Positions 44,162 to 55,831 of a DNA stretch of 64,000 nt are shown here, one piece after another (the stretch's first letter is position 1; each line of letters begins with the position of its first letter). The DNA is from Diadema setosum (Eukaryota; Echinodermata; Echinoidea; Diadematoida; Diadematidae). A model generated the notes under the pieces. That model was not told where the DNA came from and ran no database searches. It saw only the letters and a list, made by a program, of their open reading frames with translations. The translations under genes and the position numbers were made by a program. The stretch lies in the NCBI RefSeq assembly GCF_964275005.1, contig NC_092702.1:9595330-9659329 (forward strand), written 5' to 3'.

Positions 44162-45394
44162 AATACTAATATCAGGAGTCAACCCAAAATAATATACAGT
44201 ATTTAGATAAAGCACACACACAAAGATATGAATTACAGGATTGAAAACATTACTATAGCTGTATCATTACGGTTAAATTTCTCAATAAACCATAACTGTA
44301 CAGACGGTTAATTCTAGACACGATTGTAATAAAACTATTGTTCAAATTTTGCATATTTAACAATACTCAGCATGGATTATACTAATCAACATTTTTACAT
44401 TGGTTGTTTCTAACTTAAATTTGGAACTACATGTATTTTGAAGCACCAGAGCTTTTCTTTTCATCTGCAAAAAATGGTAAATAGTGGCTTTAAGATCGCG
44501 ACTTCGCGATATTTTGCCTGTGTGACTGATATGACTGATAATTTTCAATTCAATGGAATACACGTCGTGCATTTTTTTTTAATTTGACATTAACATCACT
44601 TTCCAGTTTCCGTCAAAAGCCACTCATTTTCAGTAAATTTGTTTATCACGTGTAGCACATAACCTACTTTGCGATGCATGATTTCTGTCTCAGTTTTGAG
44701 ACAGACACAGTAATGCTTCTCTCATTTTCGTGTTCTCAATATGTGCCACAGAACAGTAGAACTTGCCATATCTATTGCAAAACGGCAGGAGATTGCCTGT
44801 CTCAAAAGTTGCCTCAGAGCATTTAAGTTTTTGAAATCGATAACGGGACTTCCTACACAGTTTTTGTATCCTTACAAACTCTGTGCTACATGTTTAAAAC
44901 ATCCCTAAATCTATATAATAGAGGAATATTTTGGCAGCAATTGGAAATGTGGATCGGAGTTGTTGGGATTCCGCTATGTGCATACCATTATTCGTCTATC
45001 CCTGTGAGGGTATAGTTTTTCTTTTTCTTTTTTCTTTCTTTCATTCAGGATAAGCCTTTCGAGGGATCACTCTCTTCTGTAAACTTTGTTCCATTCGATT
45101 TGCTGTTGGTCCGCTCAAATGGCAAACTTGCAGAATCCTTTAGGTCAACTGTAGTTTCAATGAGGTCTATTCTATCGTCTATCGCCATTAATAATAATGC
45201 ACGCGTTTGTAAGTTTGTTGGGTTAACGGGCGGGGATCCTAAGTGAAATAAGAACGGGGAAGGTGACGAAGAACGTAGCCAGATGATGACGTTCATCTGC
45301 AAAAATATTCCACTTTAGAATTATTCTAAATGAACTTGTTAATACATGCATATCTTAATTGACTCAGTTCTATGCTATTCCCTTTCTATTTTAG

Positions 45395-45540
45395 AGGGGC
45401 TAATGTGGCTCAGGGATAGGATTTATACGCATTATCAATCACTATAAGGTCCCAGTTTCGAGGTCCTATGGCTGCAGCAGTTGTGCCCCTATCCGATAGG
45501 AAAGGCGCTTCCATATCCTCATTGTCTTAGCCTTCAGTGC
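45395..45540 (+). mobile_element. Possible degenerate SINE
   Basis: GTGGCTCAGGGATAGG resembles an A box and AGTTTCGAGGTCC resembles a B box at a suitable distance. The following CCTATCCGATAGG resembles the body of a tRNA-derived SINE. No good cloverleaf forms. Confidence 0.3.
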
Positions 45541-48522
45541 TTCCTGAAAGATCACGCAAAACAAGAGAATTCATAAATATGTTGCTCACTATTTTCATAG
45601 TTCAACTTTTCAGAGTGACTATCTTGAGGGGCGTTGGTTATGTTACCAGTCTTGAAAATTAATAGCATGGTAGAAAAAAAAAATACGTGAGTCTTTGGTT
45701 TTTTGGCGAACTTAAAAGTTCTTAGGCATTATGTGATACGCGTATTCATTTGAATTTGACATACGAATACGATATACATCTGGGTTGGGAGCGAAACTAT
45801 GTCTTCATGCAGAGTAACAAAGAACATGTTCAATGTCACTGGGTCACGGTGTGCCGTCAAATGTAAAGTGCACAGCTTCAAAACATTGACACTAAAAACC
45901 TTCTCTTTCATCTGTAGAGAAACGTTAGTTTCGGGTACGAGTGACTTCTGCTCAACAAACAGAGCCTAAGTAGTATGGCCTCTTTTGTACCGGCACAACT
46001 GTTCTCGGCCCAAAGAGGACCCACACGAAGTACAATTCTTTGCTAATAAATTCTACATGTACTTGAGAGGTCAATAAACCTCCCCAGGACCACCAGCTCG
46101 GAAATTTGGTGACACTTTTTGACGGGTAGGTTTCCCGTGGAATAGTAAGAGTTCACGGATCAAGTCACAGATGAATTTTGCTGCAGAAGATTATCAGTTT
46201 GTCATCTTCGATTGGTACCATTGACTTTCACTGCATGTCTTGTATTGGAGAACAACTACAGACAATGGTTAAATTCATGAAATATGCACAAGAACCGGAA
46301 AAGGGTATACATTTCTCAATATTAGAAAGAAACACTTTCTCTAACCATTAAAGTATGTTGCCAATTTAAGGATTAGTTACAGATCTAATAATTACGAGAC
46401 ATTTATGAAGTTTGAACAGAAAGAAGTAATATTATGTATGAACAATCAAGAATTCAATTGATTTTTGTAGTTCGTTTTGAAACACTGACGCGATAGAAAT
46501 GTTAGAAATCATACACAAAGATGCGGGGAAAAGAAAGAGATGTGGTTAGCGTTCTATTATGGAATGGAGAACATAGATTTACATGTCCTTACTATATAAG
46601 CAGCAATATCAGCTTCGGCCATGCAGGTATGAACATGTGATGAAGTGATGACGTCGATCCCTTTGGTTCCCACACTGGTCTGTTTTAAAGTTCATTGTTA
46701 AAAGTAAACCCAAGAAGGAATATTTCGAACTTGTGTATAATTATCAAACCAAGCCGCAAGATTAGCTTAAAAAGGGAAACGCAAACGGTGTCGACATCGG
46801 AATAATCTTTGTCAAAGTCCAGAATACAATGTTTTCAATGTAAGGAGAAAATGGAATATCAGAATAATCATAAAAGTTCCATAAATTCTGTTTGGTTTGT
46901 GAAGGTACGCCGGTCTGTATTATTTTATTTTTTTTTTTTTTTGATGTAGCTCCTTAAATGATTGAGAGACATAAAATCGAGTCCAAATCAAAATAAGCAG
47001 ATGATTTAACGCTCGCCAGGGTAATGATGATGTTATGTTTAAAAATTGCAGATCACTAAATGGCAAATTAAACAATTCAATATATTCAGATTTTGTGCTG
47101 TTATCACCCGACAGCCCTCTTATACGTTACTCAACTGTAAGCGCGTCCCAATGTTGAATACGTGTCAGTATTCAAACTGACGACGGCATGCAGTAGTTGC
47201 TGCTATACTTTGCAACTCCCACGTAGGATATGTTTCCACGGAACAAAATTTTGAAGCCACGATCGGCATATAAACTGTTTTAATGTGATGATAATGTGGT
47301 CTATTTCTCGTCGACATCTCTGAGGTTTGTGCAGAGGAAGGACCAGACAACTGCATGATGCCTGCAAGGAGAGGACACATTTGAAATATAAAGGGCGTTT
47401 CTGGAGGAGAGGATATACTAATAGGAAAATTAAAGGACATTCCAGAAGTTTATATAATTTCACATCATGTGAATGTAGCGACAGATATTTATTTCTTAAA
47501 CTGAACGCACTCCTTATGTTTGGCTTACTTAATGGTCATTTGCCCATGACGTTGGTGTCACACTTTCATTATTTTGAACAAGACATCCACCATTCCCCAC
47601 AAGGCAAATTCGACAAACTTTACTTTAATTAAAAAACATATAACCGCCTTGAAATGTGTTCAACTAATATAGGTCCTTACGTCTTGTAGTTTTTGCTTGC
47701 TGACAGCAGAACTTTAATGTCAATGTATTAATGTACAGGAAAGCTGCGTTGTGAACAATATCGCCTTTGTGCTCTGAACCAGACGTTAAACTCCGACGTT
47801 CTCTCATCATAATTTTATTCACGTATATATATTTACAACCTTCTATTTCTCTCTTTCTTCTTTACTTTTTTTTTGAACGCACTTATATGACTTAGTTAGA
47901 CTTGCTTATGCGTTGTTGCATGTGGCCGTACATAAAAGGAGTTGTACTTCCTGCGAATAAACGCATAATTCATATCTTGACTCATGCGAGCAAGATGATG
48001 ATGAAGAAACCAATAGATTAAATCAGATCATATCAGATTAAAATCGGTAATAAAAAGATAATGACAATTTAAAAAAGCAATCAGATGACAGTCCACATGT
48101 TTGGAAGAATATAGCACTCTCGTGAATATCAAATGCGTTGTTTTTTATAGTTAGTACGTTAATGTCAAGTCGTAGACATGAGAATCGACTCTTTTTTTTC
48201 AATCCATAGCAAAAGAAGCTTGTGCGTATGTGTGGGTGTGGGTGTTCATGTGTGCGATCATAATTATGTAACTATTTGGAAACATCCATAGTCAACACTT
48301 TCTCTTCGTTATCGACATGTTACGCTCAGGAATGAAAAACATGGTGCTTGACGTTTTACCCAAACTATCACAAAGCCATGTCCGATGCAGTGATGACCAG
48401 CAGAACGTCATTGCAGCTCGAGACTGAAAATGTGGCATCGAGGCACTAGATGAGAACGAAAAAAAAAAAAAAAAAAAAAAAAAAAACAAGGAAAAGTAGA
48501 AATTACGCGGTGCGTAATATAT

Positions 48523-49140
48523 GTCCCCGCCGGAAGTAGCATTTTGTAGCAAATATGTTAATGTACAATACAGGTCAAAAATCAAGGTCATAGGTCAAAG
48601 AAGTCAAAGGTCAAAATTCTGTGTAGAAGTTCTGAAGCCCTCACCTAGTGCCATCACATAAAGCAAACGGAATTGAAATCGGGTTAGAAATGGCGAAGGA
48701 GTAGCATTTTGTAGCAAAATGTACAATACAGGTCAGAAATCAAGGTCAAAGGTCAAAAAAGTCAAAGGTCAAAATTCTGTGTAGAAGTTTTAAAGCCCTC
48801 ACCTAATGCCATCACATACAGCAAACGGAATCGAAATCGGGTTAGAAATGGCGAAGGAGTAGCATTTTGTAGCAAAATGTACAATACAGGTCAAAGGTCA
48901 AGGTCAAAGGTCACAACTGAAATTCTGTGTAGAAGTTTCAAAGCTCAAATGTAGTGCTATCATATTAAGCAAACAGAATCAAAGTCGGCTCATAAATGTC
49001 AGAGAAGTAGCAAATTGAACATTTTGATCACACACGGACGCACACACAGACGGACGGACAGACAGACGGACGGACGGACGGACACACACACCTACGGAGC
49101 CCGTTTCATAGTCCCCTGCTCGAACTCGTTCGGCGGGGAC
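48523..49140. mobile_element. Nonautonomous element with GTCCCCGCCG ends and three internal repeats
   Basis: Inverted ends GTCCCCGCCG (48523-48532) and CGGCGGGGAC (49131-49140). Inside, about 2.9 copies of a 158-165 bp unit start at 48536, 48701 and 48859 with GTAGCATTTTGTAGCAAA and contain AGGTCAAAGGTCA. A GGACGGAC/CACA simple repeat follows (49035-49092). No coding sequence. Superfamily unknown. Confidence 0.65.
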
Positions 49141-51230
49141 AAAAAATGGGAGAATTGAAGAGGTAGCAGCAGAAGAAATAGTAATGGTAAATAATAAAGG
49201 TAAGACACGAATGAACGATGGGACTAACCTAATACAGGAAGGAGACAAAAAAAAAATGGTGGTAGTAGCAGCAGCGCATGCAGTTTCAGGAAAAGCAACA
49301 GCAATTGTAGCAGATGCAAGGAAATGATATTTAAAAAAAGAGAGAAGAACTCTAGAAGGAGAAAGAGAAAAATATTCCAGAGGATGATAAAGATCGGTGA
49401 ACTGGGAGGTGCATCACACCGTTGACAAATGATGAGCAGAGTTATCATTAATCTGCTTGCTGCGTGTCACTCCCGTCGCACGAGTTCAAAGGGCGACAAG
49501 GTTCAATTTACGAGTTGTTTGCTGGCAATGTCGCCCTCTAGTACCAGCCTGCAGGACGATTCCCTTTTTAAATGTAGGCTGCTGACGGACAGACGGCTTG
49601 CCGCCGGCTTGCACAAGCAACGTGGAATCACCCTCTCGAATCAATGCACTGTGTTCTTGGCAACCCTCTTGATGGTCGAAACAAAGTTCATTGTTCATTT
49701 TAAACATTTAAAAAAAATTGTGTGTGATTATGAAACTGGAAATAAGAATACACAGACTGACAGAAGTTTCATCATAATCGGCACAAAGGAAAATGGGGGT
49801 AATTTTGAAGGTTTTTTTGTTGTTGTTGCATAACTAAAAACAGCAATATTGGTCACGTGTGCAAATTATATTATTGAAAGAAAGAGAGAAATGTGTTGGG
49901 TGATGACATGATCACCCTACAACACGACAACAGATTACACTTACATCATCAAATGACAAAAATATGAAGTGGTCTATAATGCAGCCAAAGAAATGGTGTG
50001 ATTATGACTGACGATGACTTTGCGGTCGAGTACTTAGTAATATGGAATAACTCAAAACATGTTCAGATTTTCTGGGATATTTCTCTAAAATGGGACAAAA
50101 TGAACAGTGTGTTTGAGATTCTGCAGAAGAGAGTGCACACAGTGAGAAACACATAGGTGAAGGCTGTGCGGGAGACAACGCGAAAATGCTTTTTGTCGCA
50201 TTTCCCTAGTGAACCTCGCCTCGTCTCTTGGGGAATGATCTATAGCATTCTGACCCGGAAGGGTCAACTCCCACGTGACCCGGAGGTGAATTGTGACTTT
50301 GTAAGATATCGACACACACGTGATAACACACACGCACAAAGAGACACACATATATAAATCATGCATATCTTACATGTAAGTACGTAGGACCGCTTGCAAA
50401 AGAAAAAAAAAAAAAAAGATGAGGACAAGGGGTTTTGGTGTGTAGCAAACTCCTTCAGAAAGAGGCGAGCAAAATTCACCTAGGCCCTACTAATACTGCT
50501 TATTATTTTGCAAGACCTCGTGCTACAAATATTGGATTTGAAATGCACTGTTGCACAGCCTACAAGAGATTTAAAACTTGGTATCATAATGTCTTTAATT
50601 TAATCGACTGATTGTCGTATCGTTATAAGTATCTTTATGACTAAATAACTAGGTGTCCACACTCATCGACACTATATAAAATATATTATTATGAAAGTAA
50701 AATGGCGAGTTCCTTTGTTCTGGATCGAAGTACGTGGAGTTATCATTGTTTAATAATAAGACGTTAATTGCCGTCATCTTGATGCATATGATAATATTTG
50801 TTAAAACATATTTTATCTAAAGAAACTTCAGAGTACACATCTAAAGTGTGACGTTTAAAGCTTGAATTGCGGTTCATCAAATAACATTAAGTGATAATTT
50901 GGAATGTGGGAAATGGTCGATTTTTTTTTTTAATGTGGTACATTATGCTATTGCGATTACAATGGAATCTTCGTGAACATTTGTATGGGTTTTGCGGTTA
51001 ATGACATTTTAATTAAGAATACACTTTTTGTGGGAATTACGGCAAATTTTTGTCTATCATCATCTACAAATAGAAAGGCAAATGGATTGTAAACATATAA
51101 GTTTGATATAAGTGACTCTACGTAGTGGGACTAGGGTTTTGTAGATAAACAAAACGCACAAACGAAATGCGCGGCTAGTCAAAACTTCTGACGTGAAGTG
51201 CCGTTGAAAGAGGCAGTACACGCATGATGA
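49141..51230. other. Intergenic upstream of the first SLC10 gene
   Basis: No recognisable gene. An open frame at 49429-49833 (134 codons), with antisense frame 49486-49707, lies in slightly GC-richer sequence but has no known domain. AT-rich from 50500 on. Confidence 0.4.
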
Positions 51231-51270
51231 TGCCCCGCCCCTACACGATGTCAGGAAGGACGTTGATTGG
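51230..51270 (+). promoter_or_regulatory. Candidate promoter elements of the first SLC10 gene
   Basis: GCCCCGCCCCT (GC box-like) near 51234 and GATTGGTC (inverted CCAAT box) near 51255 lie about 350-400 bp before the predicted leader exon. No clear TATA box is seen. Assigned by motif only. Confidence 0.3.
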
Positions 51271-51617
51271 TCAAAAGATTTCCCAGTTTGCTAAGTCACT
51301 ACCACGTTTTAGTCTAATACTTCAGACCAAGTGCTGTCTCGAAGATTCAACAAATTTCAAGAAAATGATCAGATGACTTTTCATTTGGAAGCGAAAAATT
51401 GAGTCAACTGTCTAATATCGTTAATGCAACATTTCATTTGACACGGCGGCGTACAAGTTCATAATACATAAATTATGAACTTTAAGACAGCCGTTATCCG
51501 GCTTTCCCAGACTAGGCAATATTCCAATACGAATCGGGTGCTCCACACGCTTATTATATTTCTACTTGTGAGTGAACGAGGAAAAAAAAAAACACCACAA
51601 TTTCGCTACCTGTTAAA

Positions 51618-52058
51618 ATGAAGCGAAGTTGCATTGCTCGGCATTGTAAGTCATCGTGGTTAGCTGGGAGAAGAAACCTGGTTCAGCTCAAGTCACCTCA
51701 AGCTTCACGCCCGATTGACGGCAGTAACACAGTAAGTTTCTAGAGTAAACTATTGTTGTATTACTCATTCTTTGCAATCATTTTCTGTATTATTTCTGTT
51801 GTAATCTGTATGGTATTTGCACATTTTCTGGTTTTCTTTATATACATCCCTTTATTTTCAAACAGTTGAACTATTATCCCTTTGGAATATATTATTTTAG
51901 AAAGGAGCCGTGGAATAGTTAAGCTGAGAAAGAAAACTGTTGCGATGTTGAAATGACTACAATGGTCTTAAGACCAGTTAATCTGTACTTTCACGATGAA
52001 TAATCGTTTATAGCTTTGAAAATCTCCTGTAATCAAACTTTCGGTTTCCTCTCTACAG
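51618..52058 (+). promoter_or_regulatory. Predicted 5' leader exon end and leader intron of SLC10 gene 1
   Basis: A donor GTAAGT at 51732 and an acceptor TTTCCTCTCTACAG ending at 52058 would remove a 327-bp intron, joining a noncoding leader exon to the coding exon. The leader holds an ATG at 51618 that, after splicing, stays open for 75 codons and ends at 52172, past the main start codon and in another frame. Such an overlapping upstream frame usually lowers translation of the main frame. The true transcription start is unknown. Confidence 0.4.
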
Positions 52059-52120
52059 AATAAGCGCCTGACATCATCTCTGGTCAGCAGTAAAGAGAAC
52101 GTCAACCAAAAAGCTTCATC

Positions 52121-53641
52121 ATGGGAAGTAAGCTTGATGTGCTACTGTTCATCCTTGTTGTCGTCATGGTAACAACTGCTGATGCGACAGTGACTGAAAC
52201 GAACAGGGAGATGAGTGATCAGATCAACATCACATTCGACGGTCTGTCAGCACTGTACACATTCGAAGGAGCTGAGAGAAGTGTTAATGTGACAGTGTTT
52301 TCGTATGATGGGGAAACGGACGTCTTCATTCAGTTCAATACAACGAATGAAAGGGTGTTCCAAATCGTCAACCAAAGTTCAACGTATATGACAATATCCA
52401 AAGTCAACGACTTCCCACAATGTAAGACCCTTCATATCCGTGGTATCGCCCTCGGTATCGAAGACCTTCTAGTGGTTGCTCGTAAAGTAGGAGGAATCGA
52501 TCCTGTAGAAGTTGTAGAAAGAATAGCCGTGAAAGTGAACCTCCAACCGAAGAAGATTATGGTCGTGGTCAAGTACGTTATGCTTGTCTTTGTAATCATC
52601 GGGTTCGTCAATATGGGAGGAACCATCGACCTCGGTTTGGTGTGGAATAATCTGCGACGGCCGTGGGGTGTGGTTATAGGGATGGTTTGCCAATTCATGA
52701 TTATGCCGCCTCTCGCTTTCGGCCTGGCAAAAGCCCTGAAGCTGGATTCGCCATCGGCCATCGGACTCGTGCTCGACGGTTCTTGCCCCGGCGGGTACCT
52801 GAGCAATATCCTCAGCGTCATGCTCGACGTCGACTACGTGCTCAGTCTCACGATGACGTTCTGCTCCAATATACTAGCTATGGGCATGATGCCACTTAAT
52901 CTTTTCATCTACACGCCGCCGCTGACAGCTGGCAACAAGCAGCTGGAGACCCCCTTCACAGAGATAGGTGTGCAGCTTGTGCTCATGTTTATTCCAATAT
53001 CCATCGGTATCTTCTTCAAGTATAAATCTCCTCGTATCAACCGCATTTGCACCAAGCTCCTCAAGCCGCTGTCCACCGTGCTTCTCGTTCTCGTCCTCGC
53101 AACAAGTCTCCCCTTTCAACTCTACATCTTCGCTGCTCCGACGTCGACCTACATCGGTGCGTTCCTCTTGCCCCTGTGCGGCAGCCTCCTTGGTTTCGTG
53201 ATCTCGAAGGCAGCGTGTCTTCCCTTCAAATCCACACTAACTGTCGCCCTTGAGACGGGCGTCCAAAACGCTCTCCTCGCCACGACTATCATCACCTTCT
53301 TCTACCCTCATCCGGAGGCCGAGATCGCATCCCGAGCTCCTTATCTCATCTTCCTCATGACAGTTTGCCAGGGAATTGTTCTGGTCCTCGGCTACATGCT
53401 TGTGAAGAAGTTCTTATGGAAGCCCAAGGAAGACGAAGAGGCCATCGTATCGAAGAAAGACGATGGCGAGGCAGAAAAGAGCCAGCAGGCTGTGACGGAA
53501 ATGATAAAGAATGGTGTGATCAGAGAAGTGAACGGAAACGAAATAGATGTCGACATTCAGAAGAAGAAGACTGAGCTTCAGTGCGCCTGCCAAACGGATT
53601 TTGGAGACTTGGGAGTTCCAAACCTAGCATTTATCAATTGA
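52121..53641 (+). CDS. SLC10 family (bile acid:sodium symporter-like) transporter, complete, single coding exon
   Basis: 506 residues. Residues 1-22 form a signal peptide; 23-140 an extracellular domain with four N-glycosylation sites (N36, N56, N73, N84), as in SLC10A3/A5 (P3-type) members. From about 146 to 430 come eight to nine hydrophobic segments of the SLC10 fold. Family motifs: S-C-P-G-G-Y-L-S-N (221-229), matching the conserved C-P-G-G loop, and A-L-E-T-G-V-Q-N (376-383), where E378 and Q382 fall on known sodium-site positions. The cytoplasmic tail (432-506) is charged. Expected to be a plasma-membrane sodium-coupled carrier of organic anions or bile-acid-like compounds; substrates of SLC10A3/A5-type members are poorly known. 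The start has a good context (A at -3, G at +4). Its neighbour at 59492 is a paralogue with introns. The family is certain; the subfamily is inferred from the N-terminal domain. Confidence 0.93.
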   Translation: MGSKLDVLLFILVVVMVTTADATVTETNREMSDQINITFDGLSALYTFEGAERSVNVTVFSYDGETDVFIQFNTTNERVFQIVNQSSTYMTISKVNDFPQCKTLHIRGIALGIEDLLVVARKVGGIDPVEVVERIAVKVNLQPKKIMVVVKYVMLVFVIIGFVNMGGTIDLGLVWNNLRRPWGVVIGMVCQFMIMPPLAFGLAKALKLDSPSAIGLVLDGSCPGGYLSNILSVMLDVDYVLSLTMTFCSNILAMGMMPLNLFIYTPPLTAGNKQLETPFTEIGVQLVLMFIPISIGIFFKYKSPRINRICTKLLKPLSTVLLVLVLATSLPFQLYIFAAPTSTYIGAFLLPLCGSLLGFVISKAACLPFKSTLTVALETGVQNALLATTIITFFYPHPEAEIASRAPYLIFLMTVCQGIVLVLGYMLVKKFLWKPKEDEEAIVSKKDDGEAEKSQQAVTEMIKNGVIREVNGNEIDVDIQKKKTELQCACQTDFGDLGVPNLAFIN

Positions 53642-53934
53642 AAATAATATAGACCAATAATATGTGAAACAAAAAGAATTTGCTTTTCTTCTTTGCATTC
53701 CATCACGAAAAAGTTTGACCATGGATTGATGTGATCTTAGTATAGACAGACGTGATTGACGAATTCAATAATGTGTATTTTTATGTAAGTATATCGCAAA
53801 GACGTTTCAATAACCCCAAATTAGTACTTTTACATTACTTATTCTGTTATTATGTAATTCACTATTTTGTACTCTGTGATGGTTTCCCTGTTCAGTTAAG
53901 ATGAAATAATTCGAATTGATGAAGTTATTCTATG

Positions 53935-54035
53935 CCCGTGATTTCTTTTGTCATGACTACCACTAAAAAACTGATCAATTCAGTGCTCATTTACGTCGAT
54001 GTCGGACAATTTGTCATCCAATTGCAATAAAGATG
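53935..54035 (+). mobile_element. SINE body fragment in the 3' UTR of SLC10 gene 1
   Basis: Matches the SINE body at 26665-26755: AAACTGATCAATTCAGTG, then TTTACGTCGATG and CAATTTGTCA. The tRNA-like head is absent. Confidence 0.6.
54026..54031 (+). terminator. Poly(A) signal AATAAA of SLC10 gene 1
   Basis: First AATAAA after the stop codon at 53641, followed within 40 bases by T/GT-rich sequence (TGTTCCATTGTTCCTTGT). It lies in a SINE fragment whose other copies read AATGAA here. A later AATAAA near 54462 could serve instead. Confidence 0.5.
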
Positions 54036-54049
54036 AATTAATGTTCCAT

Positions 54050-55830
54050 TGTTCCTTGTACTCTCGTTCGCTACTTTTTTTCTTCCTTTGAAATTTCTTT
54101 AACACTTTAAGCTTGTATAAATGACATGATAGGACTCTCGTGCAAATTTCACTGCCCTCATTTCAAACAAGATGTTTGATACTAACCTAGTGACGATGTT
54201 TCGTCGTATATAATTCATTATTTTTTTTTTGTAATTTAAAACGAATGGTGTAAAGCATTCCACTAGTATCAAAATACAATGTACTGACCACTGAGCATAA
54301 CATGCAAATTGTGTGAAGGGCCGATATATCACTGCTAAGTCTGTCGTGCCAAAGGTTGCAAGAATGTGAGTGTCCTAGTTCTTTTACTTGTTATATCATC
54401 TTTCATTGCTTTTTGTATCTGTGTGCTTTATCTGTGTTAGTTTGATTTACCTTGATATTCAAATAAAAGGGTATAAAATCAAGGAAACAGACCATCTTTG
54501 CACAGTATTGCAGAGTAATATGAGAAACTTCTAGCATACTTTCCCATGATATGCAAAAAGATCTCTTTCGCAATGCCTTTAAGCGAATAACTGAATCCGT
54601 TATAATTGTAAGGTTGAGTCTTTACCACACTGGTTGCATTTTACCCCTGTCTACGCCATATTGATTTCAGTTTAATCTAGAAGTATGTTTTCCAACAAAT
54701 CTGAGTGACGACGAGAAAACTGTTTTATTGAGTCAAGACAAACTGGTGTTCTACCATGTTTTACAGTTTTGTAAAGATTCGTCATGTGAATCAAACTAGT
54801 GACCGTTATTGTGACATAATCTTGATCTCAAATATACGAAAGTTTAACTTGCTGCGAGAAGGCAACTTGTAGAAACTCGCCACGAGAAGGTGTGAAGACA
54901 ACTTATCAAAACCCGTCAAGAGGGCAAGGTGGCATTTTGTCTCAAAGAATGGAGGGACCTATGTGACTTTGTACAAGTCGCCTTCTTGCCTTCTTGGCCC
55001 GCACGAGGCAACTCAGTGAATTTCAACAAGTCGTCCTCTCCCTTTCTCTTCTCTTTCTCGATGTAGTATCATTTTGATTTTATTTCTGCCTTTAGGCTAC
55101 TCTGGTCAACGTTATAAGACCTCAGAGGGAGTATTACAGGTTTTTTGTACTGTATTTACGATGCACATTTATTCATTCATTTGAAGTTGTATAAATCCCC
55201 ACAATATATGATTATAACTCGGGTGTATGTAATGTACTTTTCATTAATGAGCAAAACGCAATCACTGTTGATAAAAAAAAAAATACTATCTTCGTGCATG
55301 TATTCACATCAATTACCTTGTGACACTTGATGCTGCGTTATGAACTGACAGAATAAAAAAGAAAGTGATGCAAATCACTTCGATGCTACAGCCAATTATT
55401 CCTTGAGGTAATTGTAAATGATTTGCCGAATAATGTCTGTGATATATTCTGAAATATTAACTATAAAAGTATTCATGAATAAATTGTACAAGTCCTATAA
55501 ACATATTTTACTTGTTATTCTCGTTCAAAATGTCGTTGTTGGTGAAGCTCCGTGTGTGGTATCTCCTTAATGTGAGTTATGAGTAAGATCCTTAAACTGC
55601 ATCTATGCTAGGAACTTTTGTTGTTGTTCTTTGTTATCTCCACGAGTGCCAAGTCGACCAGTTTTAATTTGAAGATGTCGCTGGAATTAGATTAGTCTGT
55701 GTCAAAGCTCATGTGAAGCCTCAAAGTGGCTTCACTTAGAAATATTGATGTAAGCGGATATTCTATACACATGATTTTCACTAAAAAAAAAAAGTGTGTC
55801 GCATTCCACTTCCTCTTCAGCACAAACACA
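54050..55830. other. Intergenic between the SLC10 genes
   Basis: AT-rich. Around 54846-55050 there are partly inverted blocks (GAGAAGGCAACTTGT, CGCCTTCTTGCC), perhaps an old MITE. No gene seen. Confidence 0.4.
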
Positions 55831-55831
55831 T

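Larger units (their letters stand above)
38360..48520. other. Intergenic, repeat-rich, no gene recognised
   Basis: Holds microsatellites (39064-39098, 40096-40128, 40987-41055, 43387-43418, 43500-43533, 44080-44158), a TTCGG-type repeat at 39360-39655, a minisatellite at 43855-43965 and a possible SINE at 45395-45540. The longest open frame (42105-42539, 144 codons) shows no domain, signal or homology I can recognise. Confidence 0.45.

Noticed and set aside
49429-49833. 134-codon open frame with an antisense 73-codon frame
   Set aside because: No recognisable motif on either strand and no splice or promoter context.
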